DNA of 64,000 nt from Punica granatum (GCF_007655135.1 NW_022204065.1:48642-112641), one strand, 5' to 3'; positions 34,548 through 45,400 are shown, counted from the stretch's first letter. Numbers and translations: made by a program. The notes: generated by a model from the letters alone, not told the origin.

Positions 34548-37500
34548 TTACCATGAACCTTCAGCACCGACTGTCGGGTTCTCGAAAGCTGAATATCCCC
34601 AGTGAGTCCTCAAGGAGTAGGGCTTATATGTAGTCACACCTTCTTCAGTAATTTTTGCCATCTGCGGTTAAAGATTTATGCATATTATGTGCTTCAGTCA
34701 CAAATTGTCCACCTTCACACATGCAATGTGAAAAAACAATACAATCGAATTATGTGCCAGAAGAGATGGAGCCCACCTGAAGCTTGTTGACTGCAGATCT
34801 GTCACGATAGAGCAGCACTTTCATGCATTTCTCCAGTAACTTGACACCATCTTCGAAGCTCATGTTTTCATGCCACTCCTCACGAAAAATAGGCCGTGCG
34901 AGGTGGTTGCCAAACCCAGTGGCTACATGATTGTCCTCAAAATGAACACCAATCATGCTAACCTATGTAAAATGTGAGACAGATAGATGAGGTTACATAC
35001 AAGTAGCAAGTGAATTGATCATTTGACTTGGCTTAAGTCTGATGCACACCCAAACTCAAATACTTTTCGATCTTAAGTAGACAGCAAGCCAAGCTTTTCA
35101 ATTGACTGAGCCGACAGGAGAGTAATACTCAGGTTGAGATGCTCACGAGCCTAATAGAGCTTCTTTGTTTGGATCAAGGGAAATGGAAGGAAAGGAAATG
35201 CAGGGGAAGCGGTGTTCATTATGAAGAATCCCATAGAAAATTCGCCCTTCCTTCCCCTCCCTTTCTCTCATTTTGCGATCCAAACGGAGGTAAGATAATT
35301 AAATCCCATATATACCCATTTCCAAGGTTATTTTAGTCCCAAGCTTAACTCAGGCCCAAGCTGCAGCAAATCTATCATGAGCTTTTATAAAGTATAAGTT
35401 ACGAATCTTTTCATTGTTTCTGATGGAAAAACCAAGTCATGGCAAATCAAGCACTAGCTTACCAAAAATCAATTCAAGCCATGGCTCGAGCTTAGAGAAA
35501 AATAATATTCAACCAAGCTCGAAGTTTCAATTTGAGTTTTGTAACTGGAGTCAAGCTGCAGCCTGATACTAAGGTTGACCCGCCTCTAGGGTATAGATTT
35601 GTGTTGCATTCCTGTTCGGGGTGGCTTAGGAGTATGTCAAGCCTACTTACCATGCCAAGGTATTTTTGTCCATTTTTCACTCCACCAAGGACCAGTGAGT
35701 TCCATAAGGGGTTGAACTTATTGCGCCTGTTATACATCACCCTTGTCAGATAGTTAAACACCTCTTTAGGCCCCAAGGAGTTCCCATCATCCCACATGTT
35801 GTCATAAAGGCTGCATTTAACCAGCAAACCAAAACAAACCAAGTTAGATGGAAGTATAAGCAGCTTCTAGCTAAAAATTAAATAGGGGAGCATTGAAAAC
35901 ACATCGTAATCCAATTGCATTCAAGGTTATATATGCTTCATTTAATAGCAGGGACAAGAACCAACACAGGATAAATTATTTGACCTATCACAAGATTTCA
36001 ATGGCCTGTACCAGATGAATCCTTTTGACTTATGGAAGAAGATGTAGAGGAATAAGAAATCCTGTTAGCAACGATAAGTAAACAATGATGAGCTCTTGCC
36101 CAAGCATTCCAGCTGAGCCCCGTTACTGGGGCTGAATAGACTAGCATAAGGGCTTGCCAGAGTAATATAGGCTGGGCGCCATTTTTCCTTTCTTGGGAAT
36201 CATGCCTTCTTTTCTTAATTCAAATAAACAAATAAATAATTTTTAATGTTTAATAGTTAACTGCATGATTAGTATGGTCATTTGGATCTACCCGCAACAG
36301 TATAGCTTGGTGGCCTGACTGCTCTCTAGACACCAAACCAGGTCATTACCTGTCCCCTGGTCTCAAATCATCTCTTATTCAACTCGCAAATCCTATCCTA
36401 TCTCGGCCAATAAATGTAGCCATGAGTTACTTACATGAGTTCATCTAGATAACGTAGAATTTCCTGAAAGTCGCTTAGTTCTCCACTTGCACCCAGAAGA
36501 GAATGTTTTCCTATGGGCTTGATCCGTTCCACACTCTTGTACCGCAAGGTGGATCCATATGAACCTGTCAGTGAAGAAAACATTCTCGTGACTCAGAGGA
36601 GGAGGAGACAAGCAATGAACACGAAATCTTCAGAGGTTGCGTTGAGTGATGGAAACCGGAGGCTTGGTGAAACAAACTACAGAAAAGATAGCAGAATGAA
36701 GTAAAGTTCCAAATGAAAAAGTGCAAGCTGTTCATACAGTAACACAAATGTACCGCTTGAGAAGCTACGACACCAAATCGGCCTCAAGCCTTTCTCCGGT
36801 AAATGGCTAAGAAAGATGTTTTAATCCGTAGAGCTATAACTTTAGACAAGAGGCATTCTCCAGGTCTCTTTTGCAAGTTCTAAGGTTTGAATTAGCAGGT
36901 CGACTAGTGCAGTTCTATGGAAGCATAGGTTGCTCGATCATGGAACCGTACCAGGGGGCAACTACTGGCACCAACTAGGCAACATCATAACCGCGGCTCT
37001 TCCGCTATCTTAGTTACGTACTAAGCTATTTTAATTTTTAAACTCTTGCTGTTTTAATCCGATGTTGAAACTCGTTCACAGTTTAAAGAAGTTTCGTTTT
37101 GTTACTCATTGTCACCCGAATTCCTAGCGCTCGGAAATTCCGGTACACAATTACTAAATCACGAGTACGATTTCAAACACGATCACAAAACAAAGGAAAA
37201 GCGAGAACAGACTATCGAATCTCCGGCGTCGTTCCCGATAGGGAAAGGGCTATGCAAGACGAGAAACTAACCTCCCATATCAGCGACCATCAAAATCCCA
37301 TCTTTGTACTTGATTGCCAACACCGAGGTCCCGGTAACGTACGGATACCTAGACAGCAACACAAAGGGGTGTGTTAGTTTGCGGCCGCCAGCCCAATTCG
37401 ATAAAAACTAAACCCTAAAAGCTATACGGACGGGGCAATATCGGGGGGAGCTGGAGTGAGGAAGTAAATACAAAAATGCAGGATCATAGAGATTCCGTAC

Positions 37501-37565
37501 AGGGTTCTCTCTGAATCATCTTCGGAGCTCGGTAGCTTGCCATCGCGCTGCTCTTGATGATCCAT
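34548..37565 (-). CDS. PBG1: 20S proteasome beta-7 subunit (PBG1/PSMB4 type), six exons
   Basis: Non-catalytic beta ring subunit of the 20S proteasome core, in cytosol and nucleus. Exons on the minus strand: 37565-37501, 37348-37272, 36564-36435, 35810-35651, 34962-34777, 34661-34548. They join in frame to 243 aa with GT-AG borders. Marks of the family: P-Y-V-T-G-T-S-V near residues 23-30, S-D-F-Q-E-I-L-R-Y-L-D-E-L at the end of exon 3, D-N-M-W-D-D-G-N-S-L-G-P-K-E and V-M-Y-N-R-R-N-K-F-N-P-L-W in exon 4, G-F-G-N-H-L-A-R-P and Y-R-D-R-S-A in exon 5, and a closing G-A-E-G-S-W. No catalytic Thr1 arrangement is expected for this subunit. The ATG follows an AG and starts a short acidic propeptide. 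Intron 4 (34963-35650) contains a MITE-like insertion. Plus-strand ORFs over the exons are shadows. Confidence 0.94.
35158..35300. repeat. MITE-like element in intron 4 of the proteasome gene
   Basis: Left end ctttgtttggatcaaggg and right end gcgatccaaacggagg are inverted (tttggatc / gatccaaa). Between them, purine-rich ggaaggaaagg on the left faces ccttccttcccc on the right. This is the common plant small-foldback form. Target duplication not certain. Confidence 0.5.
37409..37418 (+). promoter_or_regulatory. Telo-box motif near the start of the proteasome gene
   Basis: The sequence aaaccctaa matches the plant telo-box. It lies in the first intron, about 90 bases from exon 1. Telo-boxes together with site II elements are typical of growth-linked housekeeping genes. 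Confidence 0.4.
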
Positions 37566-37689
37566 CTGTTTGAAATTACAAGGCAATAGTCTGAGCGATC
37601 GGACGAGCTGACAGAAGGAGACGAGTCCGGGGAAGAAGAAGAAGAAGAAGAAGAAAACAGTGACTGACTTTGCCTGCTGAACAAGCCAG

Positions 37690-37795
37690 ACTGAATCGTG
37701 GGCCGAGATTGACGGGCCCCACTTGGGCTTTGACTGCTGGCCCGATCCTGGCCCGTATATTTACAAATTGGAACTGAACTGGGCCGGTCCATCAG
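37690..37795 (-). promoter_or_regulatory. Promoter region of the proteasome gene with site II elements
   Basis: Upstream of exon 1 there are several GGGCC/GGCCC-core motifs: tgggccg (37700), acgggcccc (37712), ttgggctt (37724), tggcccg (37739 and 37750) and ctgggccgg (37780). A cluster of site II-like (TGGGCY) boxes is a common plant housekeeping promoter arrangement. A GAA repeat at 37634-37655 lies in or near the 5' leader. Confidence 0.5.
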
Positions 37796-37919
37796 ATTGT
37801 CGGATAGTGGAACCTTGCCTTTTTGATTTATCTACATCTACATCCAATCTATATCTAATCTATATTACAAAAAGGGAAAAGGTGGAAAATGGGGTAAAAT
37901 ATTCTCCTTCCAATCCATC

Positions 37920-37962
<43 letters not shown>
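37920..37962. repeat. Compound AC/AT microsatellite
   Basis: About nine AC units followed by about twelve AT units. ORFs crossing it are artefacts. Confidence 0.9.
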
Positions 37963-37967
<5 letters not shown>

Positions 37968-39560
37968 AAAATTGACTGCACTTTGCATTGAATAAGGTTA
38001 TAGTTAGTGGGGTTAAAATGATAAGTTCATATCCTACCGAAAAAATGATAAATTTATAATTATGTAACAATAAAATATTTTATTGAATATTATTATATAA
38101 CATATATTGAAAATCAATTAATTGATCATATATAGGACTAAATTTAAATATATGAGAAATTGAGTATAAAAATGTAAAAATAAAATTTTAAGAGAAATTT
38201 TAAAAAAAACTAAATAAGTTAATTAGGCCAAGTTCATCAAAGATTATTATTCCAAGATTATTGTGTGTAATTTTAAATAATTTTTTGATATTTTTATGAT
38301 TCTTAAGAAGCAAATTATTTTTGAAATATATATAATTATTACATAATTAAAATAAATGCATGAAAAGATGAAACCACATATAATAGAAAGAAAGGACACC
38401 AAAAAAGATTATCTTTTTTATATAAAAATTTCCCAAAAAATAATAACAAATCATTTAATTCTACAAACTTATGGTCATATAATTAAAATTCACTCCTACA
38501 CTAATAAATGATCTCTCATTAGTTAATGAAATTCTAAAAAGTTTAAGGAAGATGGTTTAATCAAGTGAATTTCATTTATTTAATAGGATGTTAACCTCAT
38601 TTCTATTATAAATTAAAATTGTTATTATTATTTATGAACTTATGATCATATAAAAAATTAAATAAGGATGTCACTAAATTTGCATATTTTAAAAATGGAT
38701 CATGAAGGAAATATATATGAACTTATCATAAGGATGTCATCTACAACAAAAATCTCTCAAATATACTTGCTATTAAATAAATATATAATGTAATGCTTAC
38801 AAATTAGGATTGTTTGTTGCAAAATATATATTGAATCATGCAAAACTAGTCTAATATTTAGTTATTGTATGAAATTTGAAATTAATTATTAAAAATATTG
38901 TATTGTGTTAAGAAGCCAATATATTTTCCAAAATTCAGTATATTTGTTACAAAAATGATATATAAATGTTCAAGCTCATATATAAAAATATAATTTAAAA
39001 AGTTATGATTTTATAAATGAAAATTATTATGATATAGCATCATGAACTTAAACTCATAGACAAAATAAAAAATAAATTTTAAAAATAAGAATCTCATAAA
39101 TATTATTTTAAAAAACAAGTGGAATGAAGTTTTATTCTATTTATTAAACTTGATATATGTCAATCTATATTGATAATTAACAAAAATATAATGATGCAAT
39201 AAATTGAAATAAGTAGTTTCAAAATATTATTACGATAATTTTTTGCTATGTGGCAAAAATAATTAACTTACTATAATTTTTAACAACAAAATGTTAAGAT
39301 AAATATTTGAAATTATAATTAATAATTGAAAACTTTTATTATTTTTAATTAGACAATTTGTGTTTCAAAATATAAATAATTTCAATAAGAAATGGTATAG
39401 GAATATATATAGTACTACTTGTGTTATATTTCAGATTTGTTGATTATATATATTCTTCACTGTTTGAGATGAACCTTATTGGACACGTAGTTAGTTTACT
39501 GATATTATTTCTGAGAATTTCAGTGTGAAAGTAACGAGAAAATGACTTCATTTTTAATGG
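37963..39560. other. Very AT-rich gene-free stretch
   Basis: About 1.6 kb of mostly A and T with no ORF, no recognised repeat unit and no RNA gene. Confidence 0.5.
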
Positions 39561-40200
39561 CTATAACTGCAGGCCCGTCAAAGTCATAATCGGCTTTGTA
39601 TCGGACGAATAGAAACTAGCACATACAAATAGATTATCGTGGGGCTTTTTGTCCTCAATTCAGCAGTTGAATCCGTGCCACAAGGTCTGTTCTCCTGCTC
39701 TCTATCAATCCGATTGACATTTTGTTTCATTGAGTCTATGTTCATCTCTTGGTGCAATCTATAATGTTAGGTTTTGTTCACTCAAACTCCAAATTTGGTT
39801 AGGGTTTAGGATATCTATTGGCATTACGCATTAACCTGTTGTTTACTCACTCATTTCTTGTGTTCTTTTGCAATTTTTTGTGCTTTCATAGAGCTGTTGT
39901 AGAAGCATCTTCATGTTTCTTCTTCTTCCTCTTCCCTTTATTCTGTCCCTGCTTCTAATGTTTCTTAATTATTATCGAACTGATTCCGGCTTTCGGCTGG
40001 GTATATTTGCATAGTTCATCCCAAGAAGAGTACCCATGTCCTGCAATTTAAGATTGTCTAATTTCTTCAATAATTATTCGAGTATGCTTATAAAGTCCCA
40101 CTGGGAAGCGGGGCTTCGTTTCTAGTTACAGTAAACAACTATTAAAGGTTCATGTAAATGTACGGGTTCCACATGTCCATCTTTATTTTATCCTTTAACT
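39560..40200 (+). other. Possible orphan promoter/leader-like segment
   Basis: Compared with its surroundings this stretch is less AT-rich and shows features of a plant 5' leader: a pyrimidine-rich patch with gttctcctgctctc, a ggttagggtttagg telo-box-like motif at 39798 and ttcttcttcttcctcttccc at 39919. No downstream ORF follows. It may be a gene fragment or non-coding transcript start. Tentative. Confidence 0.25.
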
Positions 40201-40269
40201 TAAACAAATTTAAAAAAGGGCACTAAAGAGGAAAGTGAAGAGATAAAGACGAAGGTGAAGAGATTGTTA

Positions 40270-41015
40270 GGCGGCATGATACCTTTTTATTGGCTTACTT
40301 ACTTGAAAAAAAGTGCGATCTTTGCATTTCCTAAATATAATACATCTTTTCATTAAAAATATATACCTTTTTATTGGCTTATTTACTTGAAAAAACGCAA
40401 TTTTTACATTTCTTAAATATAATATATCTTTTCAGCAAAATATATATATACATATATATATATAATACAACTTTTGAAAAATAATATAAAAATGGACGAG
40501 TTTTGCATTTTTTTTCTAAATATAACACGAGCTTTAGAAAGTAGTATATAAAAAGCACGACATTTGAATTTTTATTAAATACAGCACGACCTTTAGGTTT
40601 AGTTACGCATTTATCATAATATAAATTATTCAGTCAAATTATAATGATAACAGCTAACATAGAGCTAACGGTGTCAAGTGACAGAACACGATTGGATGAG
40701 AGACCCTACATAATTGGACAATAATAGCTAACATGGAGCTAATTATGTTGTGCCACAACTGTTATCTTAACATTTGACGGAATAGTTGACGTCGTACTAG
40801 AATCACAACTCAACCTGAAAGTCGTGCACTCCTATGCTATTTTTTAAAGGTCGTGATATATTTGAGAAAAAGTGTAAAAATTGTGCATTTATATGCTAGG
40901 TAAAAGTCATGCTATATTTAAAAGAAAAATGCGAATGTCATGCCTTTGTGTGCTATTTTCAAAAGGTCATACTATATTAAAAAAAAGTAGAAAAATCGTA
41001 TTTTTTTAAATGTAA
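40270..41015. repeat. Foldback array of about 75-base units
   Basis: The left half (40300-40620) contains repeats of the form gcacgac-tttgcatttttt-taaatata-cacgacctttagaaa. The right half (40800-41010) contains the reverse complement of the same unit several times (tgctattttcaaaaggtcatactatatt...). It is therefore an inverted arrangement of short tandem arms, ending near cgtatttttttaaatgtaattaacccc. This fits a non-autonomous DNA transposon with long, internally repeated ends. TSD not identified. Confidence 0.5.
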
Positions 41016-41881
41016 TTAACCCCTTTTTATTTACCTTATAATGCTATGCTCGAGTCCATTCGTTCACGTTATTGTCCCCTTTTTCTTTTTAATTTACTTT
41101 TTATTTTTATTTAATTTTTAACAATTAAAAAATTAAGATGGTAAAATACTTTAGTTGGGGCTGTTCGATTTAGCCAATTTTACAAGAAATTCTCAAACTA
41201 GTGCCCAATTTTTTTGGGCAGGTAACTATTGTCCAATTTTCGGTGTGTATCCATCCCAGTATCCAAAAGTTTATTGGGCTCTCACTAATCCAATTCAAAC
41301 CGGGTCAACACTATTGTCCAATTTTATTTGCCTCATCTTTTCATATGATATCTGTTAGAGAATGAAACATTTATTTCGCGATACAGATGTGAATTTAGGC
41401 ATTTAGATAATTGAAAGATATATATGATTTACTTTACTAACATATTCGAGTTCCTATGTTTTCTTTCTAATGAATAGATGGATGCTCATATAATTTTCTA
41501 TTTCCATATTTACAATGTGCAATTTTTATTTTCAATTTGATGTTGTTGACGATTATTTTCATTCACTCCGTCTTCTCAATATCTTTTCATATCTAAAAAA
41601 GAAAAAAAGAAGAATCTCAAATAGTAGGGGCAAAATGATGAATTAACTCAAGAACGTATAATGTTTCAATACACTCTTTTATATTCTCTTGATATAGTGA
41701 TAGTGTATGATATATGTGACAAATGGAATGTTTCATATATATATATATATATATCAAATATAAAAATGGTATCATATCAAAAAGATTATATATATTTCAT
41801 GATATGTAATAACATTTTTTTACGTAGTAGCTAATTTAATAAACTTAAAATGTTATAATATTCGCAATAATAATATATCAT

Positions 41882-41911
41882 CCCGCGGGGTCGCGCGGGT
41901 GTTCTCACTGG
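41882..41911 (+). mobile_element. Helitron 3' end
   Basis: A strong GC hairpin, CCCGCG (41882-41887) pairing with CGCGGG (41894-41899) across a 6-base loop, is followed after 8 bases by CTGG-T. Hairpin, short spacer and CTRR-T is the Helitron terminus. The body extends to the left in AT-rich DNA; the 5' TC end was not located. A first tandem repeat unit begins right after it. Confidence 0.62.
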
Positions 41912-41912
41912 T

Positions 41913-42515
41913 TTTATAACAATTAAAGTAGGTCCCGTTCATGCACATTATGAAGCCACATGTCACCTCTTTATTTTCTTTATTTTTCTTATTCATTGTT
42001 CTATTCGTTGTGGTTTTTAAAAAAACTTAAATTAACTACGCGAATTAAACCTATTAAAATTTTCCAAAACTTCCAATTTATTAATAAATACACCTAACGT
42101 TGTAACAATTTCGATTTCTTATTAAAATAACAAGACAAATTCTCTCATGCATTCAAATGTATGGTGTTATGATCTTAAATAACTTGATTTTTTTAAAAAT
42201 GATATGAAGTGTAATATAGTACAACAAAATTATATATAAATATAGACATAACTAATTAATTATAATTATAAGCATTGTTATCAGAACCGGACCGGACCGG
42301 CCGGTTCGACCGGTCGGACCGAAAACCGACACTATGTCCGGTCCGGTTCGCTTGAAAACCGAAATTGCAGCTTTGAACAGCCGGACCCATAAACCCATGA
42401 ACCCGTACCCCTTCCGGTTTATCATTCGGTCCGGTTCTGATAACACTGATTATAAGCATACCAAAATTTATTAATTTATTTGTTTGATTATTTATTTAAG
42501 ATTATAAGGGGAATA
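41913..42515. repeat. Tandem unit 1, left part (interrupted by a MITE and a retroelement)
   Basis: This unit and the one at 45447-45905 align from tataacaattaaa through cattatgaagccacatgtcac, tttattttctttatttttc and caagacaaattctctcatgcattcaaa to a ggaatgat...agaagatac end. Removing the MITE (42273-42456) and the retroelement (42516-45400) leaves about 460 bases, the size of the second unit. The remaining right part is 45401-45446. Confidence 0.85.
42273..42448. mobile_element. hAT-type MITE, 176 bp, with 8-base target duplication
   Basis: The ends are inverted: left CATTGTTATCAGAACCGG, right (reversed) CAGTGTTATCAGAACCGG. It is flanked by ATTATAAG at 42265-42272 and 42449-42456. The second tandem unit keeps the empty site (one attataag followed by cat-tcaaaattta). 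Eight-base duplication and CA-G-TG ends are hAT features. It is GC-rich (ccggaccgg runs) in AT-rich DNA. ORFs through it are artefacts. Confidence 0.9.
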
Positions 42516-42947
42516 TGATGCGAACCTCGACGAATCTGCCGCGAGACCTAACAACAATAGAATGAGATCAAACCTGGGATTGTCCAATGAAGGTTTCAAG
42601 GATAGGGAATATTGACTCGATAACTATAAAGAGCCACAAACCAATATTATAAACGGAATATTGACCCGCTAGCTATAAAGAGCTAGAAACCAATATTATA
42701 AATGTCGGGCATCACAAGTTATCACACTTGCAATATCTGCAAAGTTGCTGAGCAACAGCTCGGAGAAAATCTCTCTCACAAAATTGAATGAAAACTTATA
42801 TGTCTTTTCTAGGGAGGCCACATGTCTATTTATAGAGAGATACTAGTTGATAACCTAAATGAGCTAATGGGCTTGACTAAAATAAATCCTAAGTGTAATG
42901 AATCCAAAATGAAATAGGCCAAAGTAATTGAAAAGCAACTGAATTCA
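42516..42947 (-). repeat. LTR (3' side of the deleted element)
   Basis: Starts on the minus strand with TGAATTCAG directly after a short polypurine tract (ttcaaagggc) and ends GGTTCGCATCA. The stop codon of the fusion ORF is the first triplet of the LTR. Inside is a duplicated block of about 50 bases (aatattgac-cg...ccaatattataa) that is also duplicated in the other LTR. Confidence 0.7.
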
Positions 42948-43742
42948 GCCCTTTGAACTGGGATCATCTTCTAAATATATTTCTAGGATATGAACGGTCG
43001 TAGCTTCTTGTTCCACATGCAGCCCGCCTAAGAGCTCGACTTCTCCTCCATGGACATGCAAGAACAGCCTTTGCATGGCTTGTTGGATTCGCTTGGCTCG
43101 TGCTCTTGTACTTGCTCTAGCTGGCACATGCTTATCCCAAAGCTCGCCTTCATGCCTGACCCTGTCATCCTGGGATTCTTCCTCAAGCTCGTGCAAAGGG
43201 TTCTCTAGCTGGATTATATCATTCCCCCTCTCTTCAAAAAGATTCGTACTCGAATCTATGACAACTGACTTGATTGGTGACTTTTCTGGGGGCATTTGCT
43301 CGAGAAAGACGTTCTTGAATTCCTCACTTTTCTCGCCAATGGGCCGCTTGATTTGAAGTTGCTCTTCCTCCATTTGGTTAGGTGGAAGTGGCAATAGCGT
43401 TGCGCTCCGACCATCGCTGTCCAGGAATTGAGAAGCAATATGAACATTCTCTTTGCCGTTGGGTTGAAACTTGTTTGTGAGTTTCTCTTTTATTAGCTTC
43501 AAGGCTATTTTCTCTTCCTTTTTCGTTGAAGAACCCCATTTCAATTTGTAAGAGGATGAACCAAAAGTTTCGTCATAGCCATCTAGCAACTGTTCAATCC
43601 GCTTGTCTCGCCTTTCCAACCGATCGTAAATCAAATCAACCATCACATTCATGCGCTCAAATTGTTGCTGCATATCTCGGATAATCATGTTGTAATTAGT
43701 TCCTCTGTTATTGTGATCATTTCCACTGCTTTCTTGTGGCAT
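42945..43742 (-). CDS. In-frame fusion of Gag N-terminus and Pol C-terminal tail of an LTR element
   Basis: A 265-codon frame without stops. Residues 1-60 have the charged, coiled start typical of plant Ty3/gypsy Gag (M-Q-Q-Q-F-E-R-M-N, then R-L-E-R-R-D-K-R-I). About residues 140-152 resemble the linker that leads into RT in full Pol proteins (E-E-F-K-N-V-F-L-E). Soon after, the sequence jumps to a Pol C-terminal tail: S-S-T-N-L-F-E-E-R-G-N-D, then T-R-A-R-A-K-R-I-Q-Q-A. The RT, RNase H and integrase part is missing without loss of frame. The protein has no known enzyme activity. Whether it is expressed is unknown. Plus-strand ORFs over it are shadows. Confidence 0.7.
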   Translation of the reverse strand: MPQESSGNDHNNRGTNYNMIIRDMQQQFERMNVMVDLIYDRLERRDKRIEQLLDGYDETFGSSSYKLKWGSSTKKEEKIALKLIKEKLTNKFQPNGKENVHIASQFLDSDGRSATLLPLPPNQMEEEQLQIKRPIGEKSEEFKNVFLEQMPPEKSPIKSVVIDSSTNLFEERGNDIIQLENPLHELEEESQDDRVRHEGELWDKHVPARASTRARAKRIQQAMQRLFLHVHGGEVELLGGLHVEQEATTVHILEIYLEDDPSSKG

Positions 43743-44591
43743 TACGAAATCTGCAAGTGAAACTTTAAAAGATAGAGATGGACCTCACAACCACTCGCTC
43801 ACATGTTTGCACTCAAATTAATGTCACTCAACACTCGTGTTTCACTTAATTTTAGACTTTTACCCTCAGTTATACTCACCACTCTTACCTTTTTTTTCTC
43901 TTTAGATTTTCTCCTCAAAGTTCATAAGAAACTAAGCAATTCAATTACAAGAGTAAGATCAATTGATTAGCCCAAAGCACTTATAATCATTGATTTCAAA
44001 AATTGAATCAAATTTAGGATCCAAACCTAAATGAGAAAAGAAATAATATGATAGATGAAGTTAACAAAATAACTGAGATGTACAAGGAAGATTTGTGGGA
44101 ATAAGGAAATAAGATATTTATGAAAAGTATCGAAATGGAAGGAATGAATGATTCTAAGAGACAAAAAAAAGAAATATGATAGGAAAATATTCAATTTAAA
44201 GAAAACAATATTAGATTTCTCAACTGCACTTTATATGACAGTGGTCCATCAAAGTAAATAAAAATATATAAAGGAAGGTAATTTAGGGATAGTGGCAGAT
44301 ATGGAAGAAAATAACAGTAAATTTTTGAAAATCCCTACTTTACTTGATTAGCAGAGGTATATCTAAGAAAGCTTGTATCACCCCAAAAGTAAAGATTTCC
44401 CAAACAGTTGCCCTTTCCTTTTTTTTTCTTTCTCCTTTTTTTCTATGTATTTTTTTGGACGAATTTTCTTGTTTTTTTTTTGTTTTTTATGTTTTTCAGA
44501 CCTTTTCGGAACAACAATAAGTCTTTCCACAATTTGTCGAACCCTAGGACAAGAACGAAATAGGATAGGTGAAACCTGGATTGGAGCCAAA

Positions 44592-44603
44592 GCTCTGATA
44601 CCA
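44592..44603 (-). promoter_or_regulatory. tRNA-Met primer-binding site of the LTR element
   Basis: The minus strand reads TGGTATCAGAGC, an exact match to the initiator tRNA-Met complement used by many plant retroelements. It lies two bases inside the LTR that ends at 44606, the expected position. Confidence 0.85.
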
Positions 44604-44605
44604 AA

Positions 44606-45030
44606 TGATGCGAACCCCACAAGACCTGTCGCAAGACCCGACAACAAAGACTGGAAATCGAACCCGGATCGCCAATAGAGATTAAGAGGGATGGAATACT
44701 GACCCGATAGTTATAGAAAACCAAGAACCAATATTATAAAGAAATAGAATATTGACCCGATGGTTATAGAAAATCAAGAACCAATATTATAAGTAGCCAA
44801 GAATTACAAGTATCCAAGCTTACAATTTCGGAAGATTGCCGAAGAACAACTTAGAGGAAAATTCTCACCGGCGTAGTTTGAAAAGTGCTCCTAATCAACT
44901 ATTCAGCCTCCTTTATATAAGCCTAGGAGAATCTGAAAACTAATAAACTTGGCAACTGGAATATCTTTAGTTTCCTAAAACCGGAATTAATAGAGGAAAC
45001 TAAATAAAAGCCCCCCTAGAATATTTGACA
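44606..45030 (-). repeat. LTR (5' side of the deleted element)
   Basis: It ends on the minus strand in GGTTCGCATCA as the other LTR does and has the same duplicated aatattgacccg...ccaatattataa block. The two LTRs otherwise differ in many positions, roughly a third by eye. Its outer boundary near 45030 is set by TG at the start and is less certain. Confidence 0.65.
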
Positions 45031-45067
45031 GTCTTTTTATTCATTCTTCAGTATCTCTTGGCTTTCC

Positions 45068-45253
45068 TTATGCGTCTACTCTAATCTTAGATGGGCTATT
45101 GACCATCTCAAGACAAGTTAATTGGGTAAGGCCCTTTAGAGACCCAATCGAATTAGTCACCTCTTGGCCCAAAAAACCAGCAAACAAGCTCTCTACAGCT
45201 TGCTGGATTTGTCTTGCCTTCGCTCGTGTGATTGGTCCACTCGGAACATGCAA
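45068..45253 (-). pseudogene. C-terminal Pol tail of an LTR element
   Basis: Sixty-one codons on the minus strand with V-P-S-G-P-I-T-R-A-K-A-R-Q-I-Q-Q-A, the tail motif common in plant Ty3/gypsy Pol proteins. It is homologous to the tail of the fusion ORF at 43742-42945. The upstream stretch to 45395 is related and frame-broken. It belongs to a copy that lay upstream in tandem. Confidence 0.65.
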
Positions 45254-45400
45254 GCCTCCAAGATCTTATGCATCAGCTCCCTCTTCACGAATCCAACTTC
45301 CGAGCTCGTGTGCTTCAGCCTCATCATCGTGCCCACGATCCTTATCACGAAGTCCTTCCGACCTATGCTCGTCAGTTTGACCCAGAGTTGTATCAGAATA

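Larger units (their letters stand above)
42516..45395 (-). mobile_element. Rearranged Ty3/gypsy-type LTR element with internal Pol deletion
   Basis: On the minus strand: a Pol C-terminal tail (45253-45068), an LTR (45030-44606), a primer-binding site (44603-44592), an 850-base leader, a Gag/Pol-tail fusion ORF (43742-42945) and a second LTR (42947-42516). The whole block has TG...CA-type ends and is flanked by GAATA at 42511-42515 and 45396-45400. The right end is not an LTR but the Pol tail of an upstream copy, so the element looks like a truncated tandem dimer. No protease, RT, RNase H or integrase domain remains; mobility would need help in trans. Confidence 0.78.

Noticed and set aside
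37099..37377. 92-codon plus-strand ORF
   Set aside because: Antisense shadow over exon 2 of the proteasome gene, whose exon reads perfectly on the minus strand.
42252..42459. Two overlapping minus-strand ORFs
   Set aside because: They are translations of the GC-rich hAT MITE.
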